The position numbers were made by a program, and so were the translations under genes. Below, piece by piece: positions 8,317-18,092 of a stretch of DNA of 64,000 nucleotides (its first letter is position 1; every line of letters begins with the position of its first letter). The DNA lies in NCBI RefSeq assembly GCF_000518605.1, contig NZ_KI912461.1:1-64000 (forward strand), in the 5' to 3' direction. The notes under the pieces are model-generated. The model saw only the letters and a program-made list of their open reading frames with translations, had not been told where the DNA came from and did not search any database. This DNA is from Shewanella fidelis ATCC BAA-318 (lineage in GTDB: Bacteria > Pseudomonadota > Gammaproteobacteria > Enterobacterales > Shewanellaceae).

Positions 8317-9228
8317 ATGTGGTTTAAAAATCTAACTGTATACCGCTTTAATAAGCCTTTCTCCGTTGACCCTGAGTCATTAGAAAAATCACTGGAAGAC
8401 TTCACTTTCTCTCCTTGCTCAAGCCAAGATATTAGTAAATTTGGCTTCTCTAAGGCTATGGGTAAACACGGCGAAACCTTGGTTCATACCGCTGGTGAAC
8501 GTCACCTTATTTGTGCCACTAAAGAAGAAAAAATTCTGCCATCGCAAGTTGTTAAAGAAGCACTTGAAGAAAAAGTTAATCAAATTGAAGCTGAAGAGAA
8601 CCGTAAGCTTGCTAAAAAAGAGAAAGATGCACTAAAAGATGAGATCACCACGACATTGCTACCAAGAGCATTCTCTCGTCGTAGCCAAATTCGAGCGTTA
8701 ATTTTACCTGAAATTCAAATGGTACTTGTTGATAGCTCAAGTGCAGCGAAATCTGAAGAGTTAATGGCACTATTGCGCAAAGCAATTGGTACCTTACCTA
8801 TTATTCCAATGAGCTTTAAAACACCAATTGAAACTCAGCTTACTGAATGGCTTAAAGAGGGCAAAACCCCAGCGGCCTTCGAAATGCAAGATGAGGCTGA
8901 GCTTAAGAGCGACTCAGATGAAGGTGGTATTGTACGCTTTAAACAACAAGATCTCAGTGAAAACGAAGTACTTGCTCATATTGAAGTGGGCAAGCAAGTG
9001 CATAAGCTTGCGTTACACTTCGGCCAATCGATTGCATTCTTACTACAATCTGATGCGGCAATTAAACGTCTTAAGTTCTCTGAAGAGTTTAGAGCGGGCA
9101 ACGATGACCTAGGTAATGATGATCCTATGGCAAGACTCGACGCCGATTTTGCATTAATGAGTAGTGAACTGATTGCATTAATTAATGCAACTGTTGAAGC
9201 TTTAGGCGGTCTAGAAGACTCGATTTAA
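8317..9228 (+). CDS. rdgC: Recombination-associated protein RdgC
   Basis: 303-residue nucleoid-associated DNA-binding protein. In other bacteria RdgC forms ring-shaped dimers on double-stranded DNA and restrains RecA. The full family length is present, starting with MWFKNLTVYRF. The central charged helical region (EEENRKLAKKEKDALKDE) and LLPRAFSRRSQIRA are typical, as is the conserved stretch around LLRKAIGTLP. The gene is alone, with its own strong terminator. No clear ribosome site is visible. Confidence 0.93.
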   Translation: MWFKNLTVYRFNKPFSVDPESLEKSLEDFTFSPCSSQDISKFGFSKAMGKHGETLVHTAGERHLICATKEEKILPSQVVKEALEEKVNQIEAEENRKLAKKEKDALKDEITTTLLPRAFSRRSQIRALILPEIQMVLVDSSSAAKSEELMALLRKAIGTLPIIPMSFKTPIETQLTEWLKEGKTPAAFEMQDEAELKSDSDEGGIVRFKQQDLSENEVLAHIEVGKQVHKLALHFGQSIAFLLQSDAAIKRLKFSEEFRAGNDDLGNDDPMARLDADFALMSSELIALINATVEALGGLEDSI

Positions 9229-9243
9229 ATTATCACTCTAATA

Positions 9244-9274
9244 AATAAGGCGCCTATCGGCGCCTTATTTTTTT
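9244..9274. terminator. Bidirectional intrinsic terminator
   Basis: AATAAGGCGCC (9244-9254) pairs with GGCGCCTTATT (9259-9269) followed by T residues. It is shared by the convergent rdgC and M61 peptidase genes. Confidence 0.85.
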
Positions 9275-9275
9275 A

Positions 9276-11081
9276 TTATTCAGCCGCTTTAAACTGACCG
9301 TTTTTATCAAATGGCCAGTCAATCCCTAACCAAGCTTTCAAAAATGCTTTTTGCGCTCGGCTCGGCTTGTTAACTCCCTTAATAGCTAACTTACCAGTTT
9401 GCTTTTCACCTAGCTTTAGCTCAACGTCTTTAAGCTTGTCATTGCTAAACAAGGTGACAGTAATGCTATCACCGGGTTTAAAATCATTAATGCGGGCTGC
9501 AAAACCTTTCGCGGTTACCTTTAAGCCATTAATAGCCACTATCTCATCAGCAAGCACAATACCGGCATTCCAAGCTGGGCCATCACGCAATACATGAGAC
9601 AACACCAAAGAATCAGACTTTAAGGTCACTCCTGTAAACGCCTCCGTTTTGGCATTTTTACCGTAGGTTAGCGCTAAACCAGCTTTAGCCAACATGCCAT
9701 CGAAGTCTAGGCTAACTGGCGAATTAACATATTGCTGCCACCAATCTTCATAACTTGTTCCTGACACATCTTCTAAAATCTTTTTGACATCAGCAATAGT
9801 AAAACCTGCAGGCAACTTATGCTCGTTATAAAGTTTACGGTGAACGTCTCGATATGAACCTTTCAGCTTGGTGTCTGTAATTAACGAGAAGTCTAACGCG
9901 AGCGATGTTAAATAGCCTTCAGAATAAATATTAGTACTGTGGTTTACCGCATAATCACCGCCGCTACTCGCCCACTGGTTAGCACTTGCACTAGCAATAG
10001 ATTGTACTTCTCGACCTGGTGTTTTCAGGTTTTGCGCAATCCGTTTAGCTAAGTCGGCAAAAAACTCTTTCGGCGTCATCACACCTGCACGTAACAAAAG
10101 TTGGCTTTGGAAATAACTGGTTGAACCTTCAGCTATCCAAAGTAACTCGGTGATCTCTTCATCTTGGTAGTTATATGGCACTAAGCCTTCCGGTCTATAT
10201 GCCTTAACATTCCATGTATGAATAAACTCATGGGAAGCTGTTTTAATAAAACCTAAATAATCATCACGCTCGCGATAACTAAAACGCGGTCGTTGGATAA
10301 TTGTCGAATTTAAATGCTCGGTTGCACCGCGAGCACCGCTGGTTGCATGTACCATATAAACATAACGTTCAAACGGGTAATCATCCCAGATAACTTCAGC
10401 CTGACCACTTAACTTAGTCAGATCAGTAACCATCTGTTCAATGTCATAATTACCTTCACCCCAGACCACCAATTCATACTGGCGGCCATCAGCGGTAAAA
10501 CTTCTGTGCTGGCTAATACCAGTCTCAATAGGCGAGTCAACTAAGATGTCATAATTATCAGCTTTAAAAGTATGCTCACTACTTCCACTTGGCATACCTG
10601 AATAGCTCTTCCAACTATTTGGAACCTTCAAGGCAACATTAATTGGCTCTTGTCTAAATTCAGGGCTGTAAACAAACGTACCACTGGCATCAAGAAATGC
10701 ATGTGAAGCATCGATATGATTAACCCGTTGCCCCAGTTTATTAGCATAAAGTTGATAATTAACCGTTACTGCACTCGGTTCGCTTAACTTGACCGTCCAC
10801 TCGCCGCTTGCCGTTCTTGACCAAGGTAATGTTTGGCCCTTCTCATCGGTTGCAACAAAGCGTCTAACGGCATCACCTAAAGGTAAAACTTGGTATTTAC
10901 CCGTACGCCATACAGGTAAATTCACCACTAAAGTATCAGCTGTTGTTTCAGGAAAGGTAACTTCTACTTTAGCTAAATGATGTTCAGGAGATGTTAGGTC
11001 AATTGCGTAATTAACATCGGCCAATGCGTTAGAACAAGCTAAAGCACTAAAAGTTAGGATAAAGGGAACTACAGGTTTCAC
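9276..11081 (-). CDS. Secreted M61 family metallopeptidase with PDZ domain
   Basis: 601 residues with a signal peptide (cleavage near ALA, residue 21). An N-terminal beta domain precedes the catalytic domain. The zinc motif is HEFIH (284-288) in TASHEFIHTWNVKAYRPEGL, and the third ligand lies in WIAEGSTSYF (Glu318). This is the glycyl-aminopeptidase (M61) signature. A PDZ domain near 490-560 contains GPAWNAGIVLADEIVAING. It probably trims peptides in the periplasm or envelope; the substrate is unknown. The start codon is GTG behind AAGGACGAG. It is a single gene, divergent from the TPR gene. Confidence 0.88.
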   Translation of the reverse strand: MKPVVPFILTFSALACSNALADVNYAIDLTSPEHHLAKVEVTFPETTADTLVVNLPVWRTGKYQVLPLGDAVRRFVATDEKGQTLPWSRTASGEWTVKLSEPSAVTVNYQLYANKLGQRVNHIDASHAFLDASGTFVYSPEFRQEPINVALKVPNSWKSYSGMPSGSSEHTFKADNYDILVDSPIETGISQHRSFTADGRQYELVVWGEGNYDIEQMVTDLTKLSGQAEVIWDDYPFERYVYMVHATSGARGATEHLNSTIIQRPRFSYRERDDYLGFIKTASHEFIHTWNVKAYRPEGLVPYNYQDEEITELLWIAEGSTSYFQSQLLLRAGVMTPKEFFADLAKRIAQNLKTPGREVQSIASASANQWASSGGDYAVNHSTNIYSEGYLTSLALDFSLITDTKLKGSYRDVHRKLYNEHKLPAGFTIADVKKILEDVSGTSYEDWWQQYVNSPVSLDFDGMLAKAGLALTYGKNAKTEAFTGVTLKSDSLVLSHVLRDGPAWNAGIVLADEIVAINGLKVTAKGFAARINDFKPGDSITVTLFSNDKLKDVELKLGEKQTGKLAIKGVNKPSRAQKAFLKAWLGIDWPFDKNGQFKAAE

Positions 11082-11207
11082 TATCTCGTCCTTCTGTTAT
11101 TATTGTTTTCGTTAGGCCAGAAAAATATAACATTAGGCTTAATTAGGCCAATATAATTACAAAATAGTCACTTAATCTAACGATTAAGTACAAGGAACGG
11201 CATTTTG

Positions 11208-13385
11208 ATGCATATTTTCATCACCCTACTCTTTTCATTAACCCTGTCGCTGTTAAGTAACACGGTAAGTGCCAGCACCAATGATGACGTACTCGCAGAA
11301 ATACAATTTCGTGAAAATCCCAAAGTACTGGCACAAAACATAGAAAACACGATCCCATCTCTGCCCGGGTTTACAGACCTAGCGCAATTTAATGCATTTG
11401 CGAAAAGACACCTATTATCTGCAGCTGATCTACAACGTAATATTCAATTAGCTGCAAGGCTTAAAATGGATCTTTCCGATAAAAGTAAAGACCGTTATTT
11501 AGTTGCCAATAACTTAATCCAACAACTAGAACATATCAGTCACAGCGATTTTGATAAGAGCTACTTGCTCATGCTGAAAGGCCGCTATGTTGGCCGCAGC
11601 CAACAGGATTTCAAACAGGCAATTGAATATTATCAACAAGCTATTCCCCTTGTAGAACTGTCAAGTAAAAGCGCGGATCAAGTATTACTCTATACCCTGT
11701 ATGAACATATCAGTGTGATACATATGATTATGCGCGAAACTGACACCGCACTGAAGTATTTACAAAAGCTATCCGCAACAGCCCAAAAAATCGAAAACGA
11801 TTATTTAATTGCCCATGCGGAATCAGTATTAGGTAAGTTTTTTTATAAGCAAAATCAAATTGGCAAAGCGCTATCCCACTACACCGCTGCTATCAAATAT
11901 TCCCGCGGTGGAAATAACCCCTCGCAAAATGCCCATATCGAATTACAACTTGCCAGAGTTTATCGAGATATTGAGTCATGGGATGAAGCATTAACATCTG
12001 CCAATAATGCAGTGGAGTCTTTCACTCTATTAGGTAATGACAACTACGTATCATCAGCAATGACCGTTATTGCGATGATTTATGCCAACCAAGAGCAGTG
12101 GTACCAAGCCATCGATTACTATCTTAATGCACAACAAATAGAGATAAGACTTGGGAATGAAACCGGCCTAGCCTTAAACCAACATAATCTTGGTGAAGTC
12201 TATTTTAAAATTGGTGACATTGATAACTCACTTTCACACCTTAAGCTCGCAAACACCATTTTTACCAAAAAAAATAGCGAGCATTACCTAGTTTATAACG
12301 ATCTACTTATCGCTGAAGTCAGTGCCAGTAAAGGTAACTGGCGAGATGTTGAAGAATACGCCACAAAGGCTGAAAGAATAGCAGAAGCCAAACAGTTGCC
12401 AAAAGAGCAAAGCGAAGCACTAGAACGCATAGCAACAGCCCAAGAGCATTTAGGGAAATATGAGCAAGCGTATAAAAATATGCTTAAACTCAATTCGATT
12501 CGCAGTGTCGCGACACCTTCAGAAAATGAGCTGGATCTTAAGCAGTCAAAAATAAAACAACAAAAGCTCAATCTAAAGCTAAGCCAAGTGGAAAAGCAGT
12601 TACAGCAAAAAGCTGAACAACTCAATATTGCTCATTTAACCAGCCTTATTTGTATGTTCTTATTGAGCTTATTAGGACTTTTGCTCGTTAAACAGTGGCG
12701 CCTCAAAAATAAAGCTAACCAGCTCAACGATACGTTACAACAAACCCGACTATTAGAGCCGTTTACCCAGTTGCCTAACTTTTTGAGTTTTAAATATGAC
12801 TACAATAACGCTTCTCAAACACAAATTAAGACGCTAGCGCTTATTTGCTTATCTGACCAAGTAAATGATGACCTATACCAAGGTTACGAAGGTTGTGCCA
12901 ATATGCATAAACGACAGCTATTGGCCTTTAAAAGTAGCTTAAATTGCCAAGGTTACCTTATCAGGCCGGGCATGTTCTTATTGAGTTTTGATAATAATAT
13001 CGCTGCACCGCAATTACTGGCACAACTTAGAGAGAGCTTAGATAAAAATCAGTGGCAAACCAATCTACATATGGGGATCTTACACCTACCACTTTTAGCC
13101 GATCCCGCTATTAAACTGACAGCTTCACAACACTTTACCACCCTGCAAATGATGCTCTATGGCGCAAGAACATTAGGCTTTAATCAAGATTACTTCGTCA
13201 CCATGAAAACATTAAATTTTGCTTCAGCGGGCATCTTTAGCAAACCTATCTATCTCAATATTGAAAAAAGTATTGTGCGGGGAATAGTTAAGATCGAAAC
13301 CAATGGCAATAAAGACGATATCCTATGGCCAAAATGGAAAAATCATCAAAACATCGATATTAACGATGACAAAGTAGCCAGCTAA
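11208..13385 (+). CDS. TPR membrane protein with degenerate GGDEF-like C-terminus
   Basis: About 725 residues. A signal peptide (to about residue 23) is followed by tetratricopeptide repeats between about 100 and 420 (for example ALSHYTAAIKYSRGG, SLSHLKLANTIF). A coiled coil (442-474) and one membrane segment (about 476-497) come next. A cytoplasmic domain of about 225 residues follows. It begins with LLEPFTQLPNFLSF, like the LTGLPNR entry of GGDEF domains, but where RxGGDEF should fall there is IRPGMFLLSF. It is therefore not expected to make c-di-GMP. This resembles periplasmic-TPR signalling proteins of Shewanella; the function is unknown. ATG at 11208 behind AAGGAAC is preferred to TTG at 11205. 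Confidence 0.75.
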   Translation: MHIFITLLFSLTLSLLSNTVSASTNDDVLAEIQFRENPKVLAQNIENTIPSLPGFTDLAQFNAFAKRHLLSAADLQRNIQLAARLKMDLSDKSKDRYLVANNLIQQLEHISHSDFDKSYLLMLKGRYVGRSQQDFKQAIEYYQQAIPLVELSSKSADQVLLYTLYEHISVIHMIMRETDTALKYLQKLSATAQKIENDYLIAHAESVLGKFFYKQNQIGKALSHYTAAIKYSRGGNNPSQNAHIELQLARVYRDIESWDEALTSANNAVESFTLLGNDNYVSSAMTVIAMIYANQEQWYQAIDYYLNAQQIEIRLGNETGLALNQHNLGEVYFKIGDIDNSLSHLKLANTIFTKKNSEHYLVYNDLLIAEVSASKGNWRDVEEYATKAERIAEAKQLPKEQSEALERIATAQEHLGKYEQAYKNMLKLNSIRSVATPSENELDLKQSKIKQQKLNLKLSQVEKQLQQKAEQLNIAHLTSLICMFLLSLLGLLLVKQWRLKNKANQLNDTLQQTRLLEPFTQLPNFLSFKYDYNNASQTQIKTLALICLSDQVNDDLYQGYEGCANMHKRQLLAFKSSLNCQGYLIRPGMFLLSFDNNIAAPQLLAQLRESLDKNQWQTNLHMGILHLPLLADPAIKLTASQHFTTLQMMLYGARTLGFNQDYFVTMKTLNFASAGIFSKPIYLNIEKSIVRGIVKIETNGNKDDILWPKWKNHQNIDINDDKVAS

Positions 13386-13386
13386 A

Positions 13387-13441
13387 TGCTCACTCCTGCT
13401 GTAGATGTGGAGCAGGAGTGACGCTACTTAGCGTATTTTTT
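13387..13441 (+). terminator. Hairpins after the TPR gene
   Basis: TCACTCCTGCT pairs with AGCAGGAGTGA directly after the stop codon, then a short ACGCT/AGCGT hairpin runs into ATTTTTT. Together they probably end the TPR transcript, though the second stem is short. Confidence 0.5.
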
Positions 13442-13562
13442 GGCAGACTAACTCAGAGGCAATTACTGAAACAATGCAGCTTCCTTGTGATCTTATTCGA
13501 CACTGAAGTAAACAGCTATAAACCGTTCTGAGCTACTCAAATTCTTATACTTATTGGCATTA
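13425..13562 (-). repeat. Degenerate copy of the ATACCAAT-ended repeat
   Basis: This stretch aligns with about half of the repeat at 43830-44157. It keeps TTTTTGGCA, ACTAACTCA, TTACTGAAACAATG, CCTTGTGA and the end TTATACTTATTGGCATTA, with many substitutions. It looks like an old, decayed copy. It fills most of the space between the TPR gene and the diguanylate cyclase gene; the rest (13563-13700) shows nothing recognisable. Confidence 0.6.
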
Positions 13563-13707
13563 GAAGCACTAAACTCTACCAGATCGGCTAATGTTGATAC
13601 TGATAGGTCTAAACCAAGGCTGATGTTGATTTCTCTTTTAGTAAACTACTGTTAAGATAACCATTTAGCAAAGCTGCTTATTTTTATTTATAGGGGTAGA
13701 TCAAAGC

Positions 13708-15264
13708 ATGAAGGATGCAGCCATCAGTACATCTCAAGTCCGTATGCTGCAGCAGAAGCTTCATTCTGCAAGGCTAGCTATTGATGAGATGAACGAAGCG
13801 CAAAACGAGAAACTGCAGATCCTTATGCAATTCATTGGACAGCTTAGCCTCGCCTGCAAAGGACAGAATTTAGAACTTGATAACAAACTGGCTAAATTAC
13901 GTCATAAGTTAGCCAGCTTTAGTCAGGTTGAAGATTCGTTAGCAGAACTAAATGAAGCCGATACGATTTTAAAGCAACAATATGCTCGCATCATGTTGCA
14001 ACTTGAAGATAGTCGCCAAGCCTTAAACAATATGGTTGGGCAAATCCAGCGGATCCAATCATTACCCAGTAAGCTAAAACTAGAGATAAGCTATTTTAAA
14101 AAAGAGCTAGCTAAACCCTTCCATACTTATTGGGATTACATTCCCAAAGTAGAAAAAATAGTTAACTTCTATGATGAAATCTTAAAAGAGCAATTAAACT
14201 TAGGCGAGCAATTTGAGATCTTACCCCGCCACCGTCAAGCAGCGCATGAGCTAGCACAGATGTTGTCGGAAATAGAGTTTAAGAAAGAGCAACGTGAACA
14301 GGTTTCACAAATTAAACGCTCGTTAACAGAAGATTTTGAGCTCAACAATCTGCTTGACGCTTATCAAATTGTGCTTGGACTGCTACTTGACAACATTGCC
14401 CGTGAAAAAACAGCATCGCAAGAGTTCTTGTATGTTTTAAATAATGCATTAAGCAACGTGCAAGACGTTGTGACCGAATCCTATAGCCATTCAATTAAAA
14501 GCTTTCAAGTTGCTAAACAGCTTAACCGAGATATCAATGGCCAAGTCGATAATGTCGATGAGGCTGTGACTAAACTGGATGATATCGAAGAGTTAAAACA
14601 CCAAATTACCGGGCATCTTGCATCACTGCGTAAAGCGCTAGGCCGTAAAGAACTGCTCGAAAATAGAGAACAAGCACAATTAAAGCAGTCAGTAGAGGCT
14701 TTGCGCCAAGAACTTAGAGAGCTTGCAAAAGAAACTGACTCTTACAAAGAAAGGCTATTTGAACAGCAAAAGCTGAATCTACTCGACTCACTGACACAGC
14801 TGCCAAACCGTAGCGCCCTAGAAGAGCGTATGGATATCGAGTACCGTAATTTCCAGCGTTCAAAGCAGCCATTATGGGTCGCTGTTGCTGACATAGATCA
14901 CTTTAAAACGATCAACGATAGTTTTGGCCACAGTACTGGTGATAAAACCTTGCAAGTCATTGCTATGGCATTAAAAAATTCATTACGCGAATCTGAATTT
15001 GTTGCCCGTTACGGCGGGGAAGAGTTTGTACTCCTGCTACCTAATATTGCTGAAAGCGATATCCTCCCTTTGCTTAATCGAGTAAGAGAAAAAGTAAAAA
15101 GTATCCCCTTTAAGTTTAAAAATCAGAGAATTACAGTTACAGTATCTATAGGCGCAGCGCAAATAATTGAAAACGAGCTCATAACAGAAACCTTCGACAG
15201 AGCTGACGCTGCGCTATATAAAGCCAAAAACGAAAGCAGAGATAGAGTCATCGTAGACTTTTAA
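13708..15264 (+). CDS. Diguanylate cyclase with long coiled-coil N-terminus
   Basis: 518 residues. The first 340 are almost entirely helical and coiled-coil, with no membrane segment, so the protein is probably cytoplasmic. The GGDEF domain (about 355-518) begins LLDSLTQLPNRSALEERM. Its active loop is RYGGEEF (434-440), a competent variant, so it should convert two GTP to c-di-GMP. At the inhibitory I-site position five residues upstream there is RESE instead of RxxD, so product inhibition may be weakened. The N-terminal part resembles a conserved sensory/dimerisation region seen in Shewanella and Vibrio cyclases. The signal is unknown. It precedes ppnN and xni but has its own 75-bp downstream gap. 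Confidence 0.88.
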   Translation: MKDAAISTSQVRMLQQKLHSARLAIDEMNEAQNEKLQILMQFIGQLSLACKGQNLELDNKLAKLRHKLASFSQVEDSLAELNEADTILKQQYARIMLQLEDSRQALNNMVGQIQRIQSLPSKLKLEISYFKKELAKPFHTYWDYIPKVEKIVNFYDEILKEQLNLGEQFEILPRHRQAAHELAQMLSEIEFKKEQREQVSQIKRSLTEDFELNNLLDAYQIVLGLLLDNIAREKTASQEFLYVLNNALSNVQDVVTESYSHSIKSFQVAKQLNRDINGQVDNVDEAVTKLDDIEELKHQITGHLASLRKALGRKELLENREQAQLKQSVEALRQELRELAKETDSYKERLFEQQKLNLLDSLTQLPNRSALEERMDIEYRNFQRSKQPLWVAVADIDHFKTINDSFGHSTGDKTLQVIAMALKNSLRESEFVARYGGEEFVLLLPNIAESDILPLLNRVREKVKSIPFKFKNQRITVTVSIGAAQIIENELITETFDRADAALYKAKNESRDRVIVDF

Positions 15265-15339
15265 AACTTGCTCCAAGGTAGTATTCACTGCCGTTATGCA
15301 TTTGTGGGCAAGCAGTCTATCACTGCTTAAGGAGTTGCT

Positions 15340-16692
15340 ATGATAGTAAAAATTAGTCCCCGCGGAAGCCTAGATCAATTATCCCAATTAGAAGTTGATC
15401 GTCTAAAACAAAACGCAAAGAGTGAGCTTTACCAACTTTATCGCAGTTGCTCACTTGCCGTTCTCGCATCAGGTTTACAAAGCGATAATGCTGAAGGCTT
15501 ATTTAATCAATTCAGTGATTTTAACATTAACGTGTTACGTCGAGAACGCGGCATAAAAATAGAGCTCACTAACCCACCACAAGAAGCTTTTGTTGATGGT
15601 GAAATCATTGCAGGGATCCAAGAACACCTTTTTTCAGTGCTTAGGGATATCGTCTATATCAACGATAAATATGACAACCTTAAACACATTAATCTAACCA
15701 ACGCTAATCACATCACCAACGTGGTATTTGATATCTTGCGTAATGCGCGTTCTATGCCGCTACTTGATCCAAATATTGTGGTTTGCTGGGGTGGCCACAG
15801 TATTAATACAACTGAATATCAATACACCCGCGAAGTCGGTTACGAGTTAGGCTTACGCAAACTTGATATCTGTACAGGTTGCGGCCCAGGAGCGATGGAA
15901 GGACCGATGAAAGGCGCGGCTATTGGTCACGCTAAACAACGGATCAATCATGCGCGCTATATCGGTTTAACTGAGCCAAGTATTATTGCTGCCGAGCCAC
16001 CAAATCAGATAGTCAACGAATTGGTGATCTTACCGGACATTGAAAAACGCCTTGAAGCCTTTGTACGCCTTGGTCACGGTATTATTATTTTTCCCGGTGG
16101 TGCTGGCACAGCAGAAGAGCTACTGTATTTATTGGGGATTTTACTCAATAAGGATAACCAAGATATTCCTTTCCCATTAGTGCTTACAGGCCCTAAAGAA
16201 AGTGAAGATTACTTCTTAAAAATTGATGAGTTTATCGGTGCAACATTAGGCAAAGAAGCACAAAGTAAATATCAAATTGTTATTGATGATCCTGTAAAAG
16301 TTGCTCGTATTCAAAAGCAAGCCATGGCTGATATTAAAAAGTTCCGTAAAGAAAACGGTGACTCATACCAGTATCAATGGTCGCTAAAAATTGAGCCTGA
16401 GTTCCAATTACCATTCGAGCCGACTCATGAGGTAATGAGTAACTTAGATCTGCACTTTCAAGCCAATAAAGCAGAACTTGCAGCTAACTTACGTAAAGCC
16501 TTTTCCGGTATTGTTGCTGGTAACGTAAAAATGGATACCATTAAGGCTATTGAAGCAAATGGCCCATTTGAGCTCAAAGGTGATCCTAAACTCATGGCGC
16601 TTATGGATGATTTACTGTCAGCATTTGTCACCCAGCAAAGAATGAAGCTGCCAGGCAGTGCTTATGTTCCTTGCTATAAAGTTATTAAATAA
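15340..16692 (+). CDS. ppnN: Nucleotide 5'-monophosphate nucleosidase PpnN (LOG family)
   Basis: 450 residues, the usual length of the E. coli PpnN (YgdH) family. It hydrolyses nucleoside 5'-monophosphates to a base and ribose 5-phosphate, and in E. coli it is stimulated by (p)ppGpp. The central Rossmann-like LOG domain contains GCGPGAMEGPMKGA and the signature PGGAGTAEE (252-260). N-terminal (ISPRGSLDQLSQLEVDRL) and C-terminal extensions match PpnN rather than short LOG proteins. The start follows AAGGAG. xni begins 18 bp downstream, so the two are probably cotranscribed. Confidence 0.93.
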   Translation: MIVKISPRGSLDQLSQLEVDRLKQNAKSELYQLYRSCSLAVLASGLQSDNAEGLFNQFSDFNINVLRRERGIKIELTNPPQEAFVDGEIIAGIQEHLFSVLRDIVYINDKYDNLKHINLTNANHITNVVFDILRNARSMPLLDPNIVVCWGGHSINTTEYQYTREVGYELGLRKLDICTGCGPGAMEGPMKGAAIGHAKQRINHARYIGLTEPSIIAAEPPNQIVNELVILPDIEKRLEAFVRLGHGIIIFPGGAGTAEELLYLLGILLNKDNQDIPFPLVLTGPKESEDYFLKIDEFIGATLGKEAQSKYQIVIDDPVKVARIQKQAMADIKKFRKENGDSYQYQWSLKIEPEFQLPFEPTHEVMSNLDLHFQANKAELAANLRKAFSGIVAGNVKMDTIKAIEANGPFELKGDPKLMALMDDLLSAFVTQQRMKLPGSAYVPCYKVIK

Positions 16693-16710
16693 ACCCAAAA
16701 AAGCGGCAAG

Positions 16711-17469
16711 ATGAATAAATTTCTCATTATCGATGGCATGAACTTAGTGCGGCGGATCCACGCCGCACAACCAAATGAGTCTGATGTCTCCGGCTTAAAA
16801 GAACGTGTTAACGGCGCTTGCCGCAAACTGCTAAAATTCCATCAACCCACACATGTAGCAATGGTATGGGATGGCGATGCCATCTCTTGGCGTAAAACCT
16901 TATTTGACGATTACAAGAAAGGCCGCAAGCCGATGCCTGAAGCATTGGCTAACACACTACCAAGTTTAAAAGCCTATTTAGCAGAGCAAAAAATTAACTC
17001 TATCGAGGCTGAATCCGAAGCGGACGATGTCATTGCAACGTTAGCGACCAAATTAGCAAACAGCAATGGTGAGGCTATCATAGTCTCGACCGATAAAGGT
17101 TTTTGCCAGCTGCTCCACCCCGCAATAAAACAGTGGGATCACTTTAATCAGCACTATTTAACGATTGAAGAGATGGAGCAGAAGCTTCATATCGAGCGCA
17201 GCCAATTAATCGATTACCTCGCACTCGCAGGCGATAGTGGCAATAAAATTCCCGGCGTTCCGGGCATCGGGCCGAAATCAGCCGTTGAGCTACTAAAAAT
17301 ATTTCGCTCTCTTGCCAACATTTATAATTCAATTGATAAAATCGGTGCTAAGCAAGCCAACAAACTCGTCGCTGGTAAACAGATGGCGAGATTAAGCTAT
17401 AAACTCGTCCAATTGCAGGTTGAAATTCCGCTAAACGTCAATCTAAAACAGTTTAGGGTATCGAGCTAA
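16711..17469 (+). CDS. xni: Flap endonuclease Xni (exonuclease IX)
   Basis: 252-residue member of the 5'-nuclease superfamily, the stand-alone relative of the DNA polymerase I 5'-nuclease domain. Metal-binding acids appear in LIIDGMNLVRR (Asp8), VWDGD, and EAESEADDVIATLA. The helix-hairpin-helix stretch GDSGNKIPGVPGIGPKSAVELL binds DNA. In E. coli Xni keeps a reduced set of metal ligands and its activity has been debated. It sits directly behind ppnN, as in related genomes. Confidence 0.92.
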   Translation: MNKFLIIDGMNLVRRIHAAQPNESDVSGLKERVNGACRKLLKFHQPTHVAMVWDGDAISWRKTLFDDYKKGRKPMPEALANTLPSLKAYLAEQKINSIEAESEADDVIATLATKLANSNGEAIIVSTDKGFCQLLHPAIKQWDHFNQHYLTIEEMEQKLHIERSQLIDYLALAGDSGNKIPGVPGIGPKSAVELLKIFRSLANIYNSIDKIGAKQANKLVAGKQMARLSYKLVQLQVEIPLNVNLKQFRVSS

Positions 17470-17579
17470 ACGTTAACCAACGAACAGTTGTTAACATAAA
17501 GTTGCATTTATCACATTTACCCCAGCGCATTCTAGTAGTATCGTGACTCCATGAGTAATGCGTTAAGGATAATGTAACA

Positions 17580-17966
17580 ATGAAATCTCGGCTCCCAAAA
17601 GTGATTATTGGTTTGTTTATCACCTATGTTGCGTTTGTCGCTGTGATCATGGTGTTCTATAAACCAACACCAGATGAGATGGATTGGGAAGATAGGCAAG
17701 CATACAATCAAGCAATGTTGACAGATCTCAGCATTGGCCAGCCAATCGAAGATATCAAGGTGATCTTTGGTAAAGCAGACTTTAGTGAGGCAAAAGTGTC
17801 TGACAACGATACTTTGCAAATCCTTTTTTATCGAACCCACCATAAAACATCAGATGGAGAAACTTCAAAAGAGGAATGCACTCCCTTACTCTTCAAGCAA
17901 GGAAAGCTTATTGCTTGGGGCGAAAGCAGTTATAAACAGTATCTTGAGAGCCATATTGACAGTTAA
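17580..17966 (+). CDS. DUF3192 protein, single N-terminal membrane anchor
   Basis: 128 residues. An N-terminal hydrophobic segment (about 8-27, VIIGLFITYVAFVAVIMVF) is followed by a small soluble domain with LTDLSIGQPIEDIKVIFGKADFSE. This pattern of a start point followed by a short beta-helix resembles the BamE/SmpA-like fold of small envelope proteins. I recognise it as DUF3192, with no known function. The start follows AAGGATAATG. It is a single gene. Confidence 0.75.
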   Translation: MKSRLPKVIIGLFITYVAFVAVIMVFYKPTPDEMDWEDRQAYNQAMLTDLSIGQPIEDIKVIFGKADFSEAKVSDNDTLQILFYRTHHKTSDGETSKEECTPLLFKQGKLIAWGESSYKQYLESHIDS

Positions 17967-18030
17967 TCGCAACCAGTAATTTAAGTTGCAGTTAAACAGT
18001 AACAGCAGTGACTATCATCGCTGCTGTTAT

Positions 18031-18060
18031 GAACTTCACTTCGATGAAGTGAAGCGTTTT
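18031..18060 (+). terminator. Hairpin after the DUF3192 gene
   Basis: CTTCACTTC pairs with GAAGTGAAG around a 3-base loop, followed by GCGTTTTATC. It is a strong stem with a short T run, between the convergent DUF3192 and marC-type genes. Confidence 0.5.
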
Positions 18061-18092
18061 ATCAGCGTGTAAAAAGCTAAACTCGCAGATGC

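Noticed and set aside
12293..12625. Open frame antisense to the TPR gene
   Set aside because: Reverse of the coiled-coil region; low complexity explains the lack of stops.
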